NCBI GenBank assembly: GCA_033030425.1
Contig: JAUFSD010000025.1
Span: forward strand, 806,001 to 870,000
Source of the DNA: Verpa conica
Taxonomy: Eukaryota; Ascomycota; Pezizomycetes; Pezizales; Morchellaceae
Length of the DNA stretch: 64,000 nt
Direction: 5' to 3'
Under the pieces are notes generated by a model. The model was not told the DNA's origin. It was given only the letters and a program-made list of their open reading frames with translations, and made no database searches. The first letter of the stretch is position 1. Each line of letters begins with the position of its first letter. Shown here piece by piece: positions 34,465 through 44,744 of the stretch. A program made the translations under genes and the position numbers.

Positions 34465-35844
34465 TATGGTTTGATTACTCTATGACCAGTTTATAAGGCA
34501 ACATTTTGTTTTCCTTACCCCACTGTATTGGGTGGGGGTGTTTCTAACGCTGACCAAACTTTCCTCATATGCGAGGGAGGGAAAAACCATGTAAAGGCCT
34601 AGAACGGTTCCTAGTGAGATCTGCCTCCAAGTTTTTCCATGGAAAGCCTTAAGGGTATTGTGAAAATTTTGTCATACAGGAATAAGGGATATGCCCTGCG
34701 TAATGAGTCTTACCCCTTTAGATTTTCTAAATTCTTATGAGTTTGTGTTAAAAAAAAACCAAAACCTAGCGCTCGACCCAGAAATAAAAAGAAACCGTGT
34801 TTTTATCAAACAGCATCTAAGGGATTCCTACCCTGGTTGTATTAATTCACGGATGGTCACTCGGTATCGGTTGCTCGAGTATAAAGCCGAGCAAGTTCCG
34901 TTTGTTAGCCAAGCCCAGCATACCCCGACCGACCTGGGACTTTCAAGATTGTTTGCGCTGTTTTTTTGCCAGGGTTAAGGGTGGGAGAACTAAGACCGCA
35001 CGGTAGATATGGCCTCAACAAGTTACATCAGCTTTAGGGGAGTTAGCTAACAAGGGTTAGGGTTTATCTATACAAGGGTGGCTCTTCTGATAAGGGCTAG
35101 ATAAGGAGTATCAATAATGCAGCCCTATAAGATTGTCTCAAAGGAATAACCCCCGTAAAGTCGAGATATTCACATTGTTCTCCATGAGATTTTTTTTTTC
35201 ATGTAGGGGGATTTCCCGAGAGTTTTATCACAAATATTTTATTATAATTATAAATATAGACCGTCACCGTATCACTAAGCCTCATATATGCGCAACGGAC
35301 GGAACAAATGAAATCTAATCTAAACGAATGTAAACCCCGTAGCACCGCGCCTAGTAGTATAGTTCTGAGAGTATTGTCAGCAAAATAGTAGATGCAATGA
35401 CTTCCGCGAGAAAGCGAGACTGGGATGAGTAGATACATACCATTCTCGACGTTCTCAGATCGGGCCAGCCCAGATCTCGTTTCACTTATCCAGGCCTTTC
35501 ATGTGGCGGCCATCTCAATGATCTCTCAGGTAGAGCAAGGCCCTCTAGTTCAACAGGGTTTCCGTAAGAGCTTGCCTCCCTTGACCCTCCTTCCTCTAGA
35601 GCTTTTAAAAAAGATAAAAAAGCTAGGTCCGAGGTTTCGACTATAGAAGGTGATAAATGTATATTCAGTATGCTGTGGTTAGTTGTATCGGTGCTGTTGA
35701 GTGTGCTGGTCGGAACAGGATGACTGCTCTCTGGGTAATCAAGTTTTGGCTCTTTGTCTTTTGCACTTGCCTACAGCACCGGTAAGTCGGGTGGCTATAG
35801 TGCGAGGGTAAAAGCATTCACATGAATTATACACATTGGCAAGG
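34465..35844. other. Intergenic region
   Basis: AT-rich. A 95-codon frame at 34691-34978 and a 73-codon frame at 35425-35646 show no recognised motif. Nothing else supportable. Confidence 0.35.
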
Positions 35845-36129
35845 CTAGTTAATTACCTTTCCTCGAGAGAATATTTTCCAGACTTTCCAACCACTTATAA
35901 GAGTTGCGGCAGCGATGCATAAGCCGATAGAACCAATAACTGTACTAGGTACCCCATTCGAGTCGAAGCCTCGATTGTCACTGTTGTGAGGAATGCTGCA
36001 AAGTTCTAGAGATGTTGTGTTTGTCAAACAGGGGATTAGCGTAACCAGGGTCGCAATGGTACTGGTTACGGCAGGTGAAACAGAGTATGCCAATGTGTGC
36101 GACGCCAAGGGAATAGTTTGTCCCTCCAT
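35845..36129 (-). CDS. Small single-pass membrane protein B (resembles protein A)
   Basis: 94 residues from the Met at 36129 (MEGQTIPLASHTLAYS), though the frame stays open 58 codons further upstream. A polar part with PHNSDNRGFDSNG is followed by a Gly/Ala-rich hydrophobic helix (TVIGSIGLCIAAATLISG) and WKVWKIFSRGK. The DSNG..IG..GL..A...L..G.K.W pattern matches protein A at 32359 on the opposite strand. In both genes the frame reaches AAG followed by a GT (GTAATT here, GTTAAC there), so the visible stop (KVIN) may lie in an intron and a downstream exon could exist. I could not locate it. An earlier hydrophobic stretch (about residues 13-32) could be a second membrane segment. Confidence 0.5.
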   Translation of the reverse strand: MEGQTIPLASHTLAYSVSPAVTSTIATLVTLIPCLTNTTSLELCSIPHNSDNRGFDSNGVPSTVIGSIGLCIAAATLISGWKVWKIFSRGKVIN

Positions 36130-37588
36130 TGTGAAAAAAGTAACAACCAACAGAAACGCTTGAAGAGTATGGGGGGGCTTGAGAAATCTGGGGGAAATGG
36201 GTGGTAATCCAGCAGACCATCTCTCTATATATGATATTAAGAGATTGTTAAGTTGGAAGCTCTTGTGTGCTCGGGTGTACAGCCAATTACAGAGCCCCAG
36301 CAATTAGCCCCGATAGGTTGTTTATCAAGTACCGAAACATCGATAAGCTAATGCGACAGTCGGTTCCTGGCGAGGCGATGAATAAGGTGAGAACCAGTCG
36401 CTTTGAGATCACAACTAATGGCAGGTACAGGCGGTATATAATTGATTGTAAGTGAAGGCTCCTACGTTTCTTTTCTTTCGTCAGCACTCTAGTTTTATCC
36501 GACTCCGAGGCACGGATATGTAGGGGCTGTAACCTGGGGAAATAAAGTTGATAAACTAACCGCTAAAATGTACCAGAACCAACTTTTGTCGCTTAACTCC
36601 TCAGACTACAGCCACGGTAAACGAAAATCCTCCGGGTTTAGGATAAGCGATTCAAAGTCTGGCCTAAGCTTTGGCAGGGTGCCAAGTTACTTTATTTTTG
36701 TATTGTTTATGCCATCTAGGGCCCTATATATAATAAAATATTATATATAAAAAGGTCCCTAAAGGGGACTTTTATATGAATATTCTTTTGAAATTTCTAT
36801 CCGGAGCATATCCGTATCCTTCAATCCGTCAAGGCTATCTTATTTACATGGAGCTAAGTGTCTGATTTATGAACCTTTAGGTGGGATCTGAGATGAATTT
36901 TGTATAGTAATCCATCTATGTGGCCTAGCAGTTTCTAGGCAGCAATTACCCCGGATTAAGGAATAGGGAGCTTCCTCTATAGGACACTCTAGTCGATTGG
37001 GGTAGGTCTTAATGGAAGAATCTCGAATATTGCTTTTATGGATTTACTCTTTCCTGAGTGCTTGCCTGGTTTACTTTTAAAACCCAATTTCGGTATACCC
37101 ACCCTATACGATTACGATTCTTCGCAAGAGTGTTATCAATTGGGACAGAGTATATTGTGTAGTGGTTGTGTAGTTGTAGTGGTTGTGGCTGTGCAATTAT
37201 GTGTGTGTGTGGTAACCCCTGCACGAATGCATGGCACAATACACAAGCCCTGGAGAGGCGCAGTGTGGCCGGACCAACTGCGCATTTCGTGGTATCCTCA
37301 ATATCATGTCTTAAACAATTTTGTTTCTGGTTCACTGCAGCCTACAAGTATTTGCTTTTACAATCATACCGCATTAGTTATTAAGAACCGAGAGGGCGAA
37401 TACTTCCTAGATTCTCTGGTGGGTGTAGAATAGCCGCGCAGCACGTTATACTAGTGAGTTGTCCCTTTAATGCAGTAGTTGTTCAAAAAGGCAACTCCTA
37501 GATTCTCCGGACTTTTATGTTTTATTCGTAATGTCTTCCGTGGCCTTCTAGTCATAATTGCACTCGTTGTACAAAGAAGGCTGAAATA
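36130..37588. other. Intergenic region with one open frame of unknown meaning
   Basis: AT-rich. On the plus strand 37038-37433 holds a 131-codon frame starting MDLLFPECLPGLLLKP and ending NREGEYFLDSLVGVE. Its middle (VVVVVVAVQLCVCVV) is a translated GT/TG-rich tract, but both ends look protein-like. It may be a degraded gene with a microsatellite grown inside it, or chance. No family is recognised. Confidence 0.35.
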
Positions 37589-37641
37589 CTAGGGGTATGT
37601 GCATGAAGAGGTCTCACATTATTTTATATGATGGCCCTACA
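37589..37641. mobile_element. Half copy of the MITE family
   Basis: CTAGGGGTA..TGAAGAGGTCTCACATTATTTTATATGATGGCCCTA aligns with gaps to the left half of the element at 11354. The right half is missing. The flank is again TA at the left. Confidence 0.55.
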
Positions 37642-37722
37642 GAACGGATAAGTACGCCATCCAATCTTCACAACCCTCTTAGTAAGAATGTCGTTTTTGT
37701 CGAAGAACGGGGTATGTTAGTA

Positions 37723-37819
37723 CTAGGGATGTGAAAATGGGACAGCGGAGATCTCCACCCTATGGGGTCACCATAGAAAAGTTGTGAGACCCGTTCCATC
37801 TTCACACCCCTACCCCTAG
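37723..37819. mobile_element. 97-bp MITE, family copy 2 (reverse orientation to copy 1)
   Basis: The left end CTAGGGATGTGAAAATGGGACAG has lost several bases of the inverted repeat. The interior GGAGATCTCCACCCTATGGGG and the right end CATCTTCACACCCC..CCCTAG are intact. It is flanked by TA on both sides. The interior runs opposite to the copy at 11354. Confidence 0.8.
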
Positions 37820-37936
37820 TACATGTCACTAGGTACCTCGGGGGTTCCGGATCGTCATGATCGCCAAAAATACAGTAACATTACTGATACGTTATCTATT
37901 ATAGACCCAATTAAGAGCTAATGTCCTAAGGAACTA

Positions 37937-37966
37937 CTAGGGGTAGGCGTTATGGTCACCGTCGGT
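37937..37966. mobile_element. End fragment of the MITE family
   Basis: CTAGGGGTAGGCGTTATGGTCACC begins like the family terminus, but resemblance fades after about 25-30 bp. It lies between two fuller copies. Confidence 0.4.
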
Positions 37967-38113
37967 CCCAAAGACTCGGATGGCAACAAACGAACCAATA
38001 TCGTATTGGTCAGTGCTAACTAAGCAGAAGAATCATAATGATGAACATGAACAGAAGACAAGAGCCTCTAGCTACATATATGGCGGGGGTCATGTGACCC
38101 AAGCGTCCCGTGA

Positions 38114-38213
38114 CAGTAGGAGTGTGAAGATGGGACAGCGGAGATCTCCACTCTGTGGGGGTCACTGCAGAAAAATTGAGACCCGTTCCATCTTCATCCC
38201 CCCCTACCACTAG
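38114..38213. mobile_element. 100-bp MITE, family copy 3
   Basis: GTGTGAAGATGGGACAGCGG, then AGATCTCCACTCTGTGGGGG, then GAGACCCGTTCCATCTTC and CCCCCTACCACTAG. It has the same orientation as copy 2, with mutated outer ends. It lies 540 bp downstream of the CHIP stop codon (CHIP is on the minus strand). Confidence 0.75.
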
Positions 38214-38751
38214 TAGCCAAGACCTTAAGATTCTATAATGAATATTAATATTCTTAATTAGCAGATGTAGTACTCGCTGGAGTTACTAGTGAATGAAGAA
38301 AATTCGTTGGCTAATTTATTTCTGTCGATGGCTGCTCGAATGTATATTCCTTTACACAAGAAGAAATCATGCCTATCGATGAATAGGTTAAATTCAAACT
38401 CCAAAATCATTCTTCAGCGCAGACAGCATAGTTTAAAAAAAAAAGGAAAAGTACTCAAAAACTCCAATTCATGACTACTGAAGAAAAAATCAAACGCTCC
38501 TGAAAAAAAAGAACCCCAGACTCCGATTTAGTTGCTCCACTTCAACGGAAATAAGAAGGGCAGAATAATAAAAAATAAAAAATAAAAATAAAGACACAGG
38601 CAAGAGGGATGAGAAGAGAAGAGAAAAAGAAGAAGTCACTCAGTTGGTCGTTCGTCTCAACATCTGAAAAAGATCCATCAAAAAATCATATGAACAAGCC
38701 ATCCTCCATGATATCACTGAACGCAAGATATCCCACCGTCCTTTCTCAAAA

Positions 38752-40071
38752 CTACCAATCAACAGCCCACCCATTCTCCTTCAAAAATAGGTCACTAGCT
38801 GCTTTAAGCGCCAAGTTCGGAACCAGATCCTTCTCATGTAATGGCTCTCTCGTAAGGGGGTCTGTCTGTGAACGTTTAAGATGATCTAATAAAGTCGCCC
38901 GATCATACGAGTGACCACTCTTTGTCTATCCCCCCAAGAAACCTCCGTTAGTTTTCCTTCCCCCTACAGATAAGAATTTGAGAACCTACAATAACCGGAT
39001 CCAGCATAATAGAAAATGTGATATTATCAATTAAATAATCCGGCACCTCCCTCCTCGCACACCTCACCGCCTCGGCCTTCCCAAACACATCCTCCAGGGT
39101 CCTAACATTCTCTGTCGCCTCATGTCGGATCTCCTCTTCAAGTTCCGAAGTGGATTTTCCTTCAAACGACGCAGCTTCATTGCCGTTGCTCTTTCGGAGT
39201 AATCGGTCGACAGCTTTATCCGCATCACGCTCGATGATGTCGGTCATTTTGCGCATGAGTTCGCACTCCTTCTCTCTGCGCCGGGATTCCCTCTGTTCCC
39301 ATTGTTTTTTCTTCGCGTCGAGGCAGGTTGCGGCGATGGATGCAACGGATGGTGAGCGCTGGGTTATGGCGAGGTTGTAGGCTGTCATGGAAGAAGTGAA
39401 GGCTTCACTAGGGTGGTCGAGTGCGAGTTGGGCTTGGCCGAGATAGGTGAAGGCTTTAACTGTAGGAGAAGGCCATGTATTAAAAAAAAAAAGACGTAGG
39501 CCTTAGAAGTGAGGGGGGAGAGAAGTAAAAAAAGAAGAAACTAACGGGATTGTGGGACGAGGTCAATTGCTTTGAGACAATCGTCGATGACTTCATTATA
39601 CATATTCATTCGGAGCCTGGCGAGTGCTCTGTTTGTGAAGAAAGCTGCATTTGTGCTATCTCGGATTATACTAGATCGTGATACCAGATGTTAGCTCGCT
39701 GTGTCTGTGTTTCCTTGCTGTTTCGCTCAATTGCTTTTTGTCGTGTTTGGCTCCCTCTAACCTCTATCTGACTGTTGTAGCTGTAACTTACCTACCTACC
39801 TACCCGTAGGGATGTCACCACTGTTCGGACCGGAGTAGAAAGAAAGGCGGGCTCACGCTTGTGTGTAGAATTTCTCTGCGCCGGCAAAATCTCCAGACTG
39901 GAAACATCTGTTTCAATCCCCCATCCGTTAGCTTTCGTTCCTTAACATGATTCCTATACCGCTAAATCTTACTCCCGACGCATTTGATATGGTCTCTTGT
40001 CTCTTTTAGGAGAAATAAAGGGAAACTTACACGTTCCCCTTCTGCTTTAATTCATCCGCTCTCATAGCCAT
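38752..40071 (-). CDS. STUB1: CHIP (STUB1) homologue: TPR / U-box E3 ubiquitin ligase
   Basis: Chaperone-associated E3 ligase that binds the EEVD tails of Hsp70/Hsp90 and ubiquitinates clients. Five exons: 40031-40071, 39857-39907, 39546-39670, 38990-39459 and 38752-38925, 286 residues, normal CHIP length. TPR units cover about 1-110: ADELKQKGNV, FQSGDFAGAEKFYTQA, NAAFFTNRALARLRM, AFTYLGQAQLALDHPSEAF. The KGN and NRALAR positions correspond to carboxylate-clamp residues. A charged helical linker (about 120-205) follows, then the U-box (about 209-282): REVPDYLIDNITFSIMLDPV, TKSGHSYDRATLLDHL, TDPLTREPL. The protein ends ENGWAVDW. Donors include GTAAGT, GTGAGC, GTTAGT and GTAGGT; joined exons keep frame. 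The U-box and C-terminus match the animal protein closely. Baker's yeast has no orthologue, but many filamentous fungi do. Confidence 0.92.
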
Positions 40072-43000
40072 CTTTCCCTCTCTCTGTAGTGGGACACTAG
40101 ATAGTATTCGGGGGGGGGCTCTGTCGTCAAGTTGCCCGTGAGTTTGTCCAGTCGTCCAATGTTATTAAGGTGAGAACCGAAGTCGCTTTGTTTGTTTCGC
40201 AGTAACGGGGGGGAGAATCGAGTGGAGTGACAATATCTGCGGCTCAAGAGCTCTATAACCTTGCCGTTTATTTACGTTACGCAGTGCAGGGAACGTGAGT
40301 GCCACAGCGGCAGTAACAGGATCAGCGCAGCGACGTAAATCCTTCAAGAAAGAGAAAAGAAAAGAAAAAAGAAAAACAAGAGCCTCTAGAGTCGAGTAAG
40401 AGAAGGTGAGTAGAAGGGGGAGGTGGTTGGCTTGCAATTATAACCCCCCCCCGAGCCATAGACCGGATGCTTACTGTACACAGACCGTTGGAACGTGCTG
40501 GAAATCCTCACGAAGCGGATTAGAGGCGGCAAGGATGGGGTGACAAGGGTCTTTGTGGCAGGTGCAGGTTATGTCACGCACACGCACAGCCACTCTTCAG
40601 TCACAGGCATCGGCGTTAATTGGCCATTGCCGCAGCCGAAGGTAGGTCTGAGACATAGTTACAACGTCGGCTGAACTTTACTTGGATAAGTCGAAAAAAA
40701 ATACATGGAAAGCTCAGCGTGACAGCTATATCAGAAAAGTGAAAAGTGGGTGTATTGAATGGCTATACACGAGGTACATACAGTTTTTAGGTGTAAATTC
40801 GCTCTCACAAGAACACAAATTTTAGCCGTTTCACAACAGTCTCAGCAGAACAACCGCCTTAACAAAACACTAAGCCTTAGGGCCTTTTTTATTCCAAGCC
40901 CCTTTAGAAGCCTACCGGTATAAAGAAATCCCATCCAGTCATTCCAAGGCATACAACTCAGGCGTCTTGGTATCATTTTCTAGCAATCAGACCCTCCACC
41001 TGTAGGGTACTGCAATCTATTCCATTAAGGCTTAATTGAGCATATACACTCAACACATCTCTCGGCAACCTGCTCCACCGATTCGACATTTTCCCTCCCC
41101 CAACAAGTTAAACCGCTCTCCATGGTATCCCTATTGCGACCGCATTCCTCCTTGACAAAAAATTCTCTATGACCGCAGAGGAAGATTTTCATTTTAAGTT
41201 TGCACATCCCGAAGAACTGAAATAGGGTGGTATCGGAGAAGTTTTGTGTATCGTAATTAAAGTCTAAACTCGTAGGGTTGACTTTTCTGATGTAGGTATG
41301 AGACCGGTAAAGGTGCTGGTTTTACCGTTTTATACACATGCATCGCATCATCTCTATAATATAATTACCTGTGCATTGTATATTACCGTAGACCAATATA
41401 CTATAGGGAGAAAAGCTAAGGTACATGTATCTTATTCATTTGGTTGTTCCATAATACTATGTATGGGACAACCATGATGACTTACAGACTATTAGTTGGT
41501 AGACCTAAGGAAGCTGATCAAAGAGATAATAGTAATTTCAGTGGTAGGGTTCATTCCAAGAAATGTGTTTTTGTTTAATATATTCTTATACTGGGTTCCG
41601 TCTCCCTGTTCATTCCCCTTATGTCTATGTAATTAATGAATAAAACAAAAACAAAAAAAATTCCCCTTATGTCTAACGTTACAGATTATTTTAGAGATTT
41701 TTACTTATTTACCTACTTACCTACCCCACTGCAGCCCCCATGGCATAGCGAGAGGATGAAGAAATAACGGGTGGAGCAGTAATACAGACAAATGAAGTAT
41801 GAAGTTCATAACAGACAGCATAAAGTGTGGAGTAGACCGGCCAACAAATACGGTTAAAACGCACGCACCAGCCACATTTCCAATCCCCATACCAACCTCG
41901 CATATGTATAGCAGCCTTCAATAATCCAATCAAACACTTGAATTTCACATTACGGTCGCAAAGCTTCCTATTCGGTAGCCACAATTGATTATCGGCCCTT
42001 CAGAGCCACATAGGGGGGAGTGAGTCATCTGGGTCTCGTGGCGTATAGTAGCCAGGGATTCCTTATTACTTCCAATTATCTTAAACCCAAGTAATTTACG
42101 CAGCTTTTATTATGACCTTATAGGTATATCTAGCTTCACAGCCCTACCGGTGGTTCCCATTAGCTATTCTACCACAAGATGGTACATACACAACTTAAGC
42201 CAAAACCATCGTTACACAATCCCAAACCTCACAGAAAATAGATCGAGCCCATGCAGGTGCAGCGACCCTGTTCGCCTAAGATCTGGCACCTTATTTCTCG
42301 CGTCTTATTGCTGGTAGTAGGGAAATTGGTCACATATGCATGTTTCCGTGACATACAATTATCAAGGTTTACAGGCAGCTATACGGCTTTATCAAGTAAG
42401 GTACGGCTGTATCCTGCTTATCGGACTGGTAGGCCAGTTAGGTACGTTGTGAGATTATTGGACACGTGCACCGCATTTTGTAGCGGGATCTAAAAAGATT
42501 ACTGTAAAAGTATACCTCCTGCCTTCTAGAAAACGAAAACGAGTTGAGTACTTATAGGAATAATCCTGGAAAGGTCTGGATTACTGTGTCCACTCTATTC
42601 CACCTTTCTGAATTATCAGCCGCTAGACTAGTGTATAATAGTACTAGCTATAGGGGAGGGGGTTAAGCTCTATGAATCATATTCCATGATGCAATCTCCA
42701 ACTCTCGAGTCTTATCTCGTTCCAAGCCAGAACCTCAGCCTGGTACCAGAATTACTAAAAACGAGTTACGCCAAGAGCTAGGAGCATATCCCCCTTTTTC
42801 ATTCAATGTCATAATTGCATTTGTAAAAACAAAAAAAAACAGAATAACCTCCAAACGTCACCTACTTACCTCCTATTCTGCTTCAAGTTCAGGAGCAAAT
42901 ATGTTAATAAAGGCACCGCAGTGTCCAACAAAACAATCCCTTTCGTCGAGAAGAAAAAAAAACGAGATGAAAAAAAGAGGGGAACCCCATGAATAGAAAA

Positions 43001-43202
43001 ATAAAATGAATGAGTGAAAAGAAAGAATACATAAGTTCCTAGGATTCAATTTGCTATTCGGGATTTCTGGATCTACGCTCCACCTTCCCTGTTTTTCCTG
43101 TAACTTGCCTATTTATCGCAAATCGTTAGTTTCTTCATGCTTTACTTTATAGTAATAAGAAAAGTAGTTTTCTATTAGTTCATCCCACCCCCACCATACT
43201 CC
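40072..43202. other. Intergenic region
   Basis: About 3.1 kb. A G run (40110-40117) and C run (40445-40452) lie near the CHIP promoter, and A-rich tracts near 41645-41660 and 42950-42975. The only frame worth listing is the Cys-rich one at 41025-41192. Confidence 0.4.
41025..41192 (-). CDS. Possible small Cys-rich protein
   Basis: 55 codons from MKIFLCGHREFFVKEECG; an in-frame Met lies five codons upstream. Further on: GLTCWGRENVESVEQV and ERCVECICSIKP. Seven cysteines and one CxxC-type pair suggest a small metal-binding or disulfide-rich protein, and the composition is unlike neighbouring random frames. It lacks an obvious signal peptide. It may be a single exon of a longer gene or chance. 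I know no family for it. Confidence 0.35.
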   Translation of the reverse strand: MKIFLCGHREFFVKEECGRNRDTMESGLTCWGRENVESVEQVAERCVECICSIKP

Positions 43203-44744
43203 TCACTTTTCATAGCCTTCATTGTACCATCCAATCCCAGCAGCCTCGATCAGCTGCCCACACAAAAAGAAAGAAAGGTAGAGTAAATAAGAAGAAATAA
43301 TGAATTCATACCTCCTGTTCAACTTGCAATCCCTCAATGAACGGTGCGAGCTCGGAGTAAATCTCAAAGGCTTTCTTATGGAATTCCAACTGTGCCTGGA
43401 CCAAATCTGCTAGGTTCCTCAAAGGCTCAGGGGTATCAAGGACATTCTTCATCACACCAACAGCCTCCTCCGTGCACCCGACAAACTCATCCTCAGCGGT
43501 CTCAACCTCGACTCTTTGCTCATCAGTCAGATTCTCCTCTTGATGAGTGTTCTGTCTTGCGGCGCCTATGCCGGGGAAACCTATTCCCCCGCTTTTGGCT
43601 CTGGATTTAGCTGCGTCGAGAGAGAGACGAGCATTTTCAACGTTCTTACGCGCTTTTTGCGCAAACATAATATTTGTATTTAGGGTAGTTGTAAATGCAG
43701 CATTGAAACGGGATTGGATCTGTGCATCTTGCTGAAGACGGGCTTCACCCACTTGCTCAGATGCGAGAGCATATTTTTCAAGAGCAGTTGCCAGAGGTTC
43801 AGAGGAATCGAGTGCATGGGCAGATGAGAGCGATGCACGGCCGATAGCATGAGCAAAGGTCTTCGGGGCGGCTTTTGTACCAGGCTTGGTTAGGATGTTT
43901 TGGGCCTCGGTGGCTGTGTTTGCAGTAGAGAGAAGCTGGACTTTCTCGGTAATTGTACGAGAGAGGTCGGTAAAGGACTCGCGCTGTAGAGGGGTTTAGC
44001 CATGATCAAATACCACGGGCGAAGAAAAAGTAAACATACGATATTTGGGGGGTAATCATAGGACTGGATCCAGGGTTAAATCTCGTCAGTAAAGTTAAGA
44101 AGTATCATCAAACCAAAAGTGAGTTTCTACCTCGTTGGAATACTGAGAACTGCAAAGAAAAAATTTAGCACGTGACACCCCGCCGGCTAAACTACTCGCA
44201 AGGAGGGGAACACCTACGTAACTGCCAAGAGCTGCTGGTGAACGAGCTTCAAAGCATCGACGCGTTTTTCGAGCTCAAGGTAGTCCGGAGGTAGTTGAGT
44301 CTTGGTCTCAGTCAGCTTCCTGCGGATCATAAATACCAAGGCAGTCTCATTGAGTAGCTCCGCGAGACGCCTGGCAGTAGCGGCCGCAGTAGCAGTGGCA
44401 GCGATAGTGGCAGTAGAAACGGAGGCAGCAGCAGTAGCAGCAGCCCCGGGGGCAGATGAAGAAGTAGAAGCATCGGGTATAGGAGTAGAATCAGAGTCAG
44501 GGGGAGAAGAGGAAGTAGGGTTCGTGGTATCAGAAGGAGGGACAGCAGCAGCATTATCGGCCGGAGCATCAGCTGGACCATCAGTGCTAGTACTCGAACT
44601 AGCACCTGGAGCGGGAGCGGGAGCAGGGACCTTATCCTCAACCTGGGTGAGCTGTTCACGCACGAACTGCTGAGTACGGGCAGCAAAGGGTGTGAAGCCT
44701 GCTGTGATATTTTTGCCAAAGTTGGTGACACTTGCGAAATCCAT
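43203..44744 (-). CDS. GVP36: Gvp36-type BAR-domain protein
   Basis: Membrane-curvature protein related to yeast Gvp36 (Golgi vesicles, endocytosis). Exons: 44218-44744, 44131-44149 (19 nt), 44040-44063 (24 nt), 43312-43983 and possibly 43203-43253; about 430 residues. It starts MDFASVTNFGKNITAGFTPF, then ARTQQFVREQLTQVEDK. The family core follows: TQLPPDYLELEKRVDALK, the micro-exons SQYSNE and SYDYPPNI, RESFTDLSRTITEKVQLLS, TATEAQNIL, KARKNVENARLSLDAAKSR, DEFVGCTEEAVGVMKNVLD and LADLVQAQLEFHKKAFEI. Between EDK and TQLPP sit about 108 extra residues rich in Ala/Ser/Thr/Pro (38-146), absent from yeast Gvp36. The 3' end is uncertain: without the last intron the frame stops at EQEV (43306); with it the tail reads LIEAAGIGWYNEGYEK. 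Confidence 0.85.

Noticed and set aside
38116..38213. Short frames covering the third MITE copy
   Set aside because: They are produced by the element's own sequence and are not conserved between copies.
44302..44673. Val/Ala-rich plus-strand frame opposite the BAR gene
   Set aside because: Shadow of the Ala/Ser/Thr-rich insertion on the other strand.
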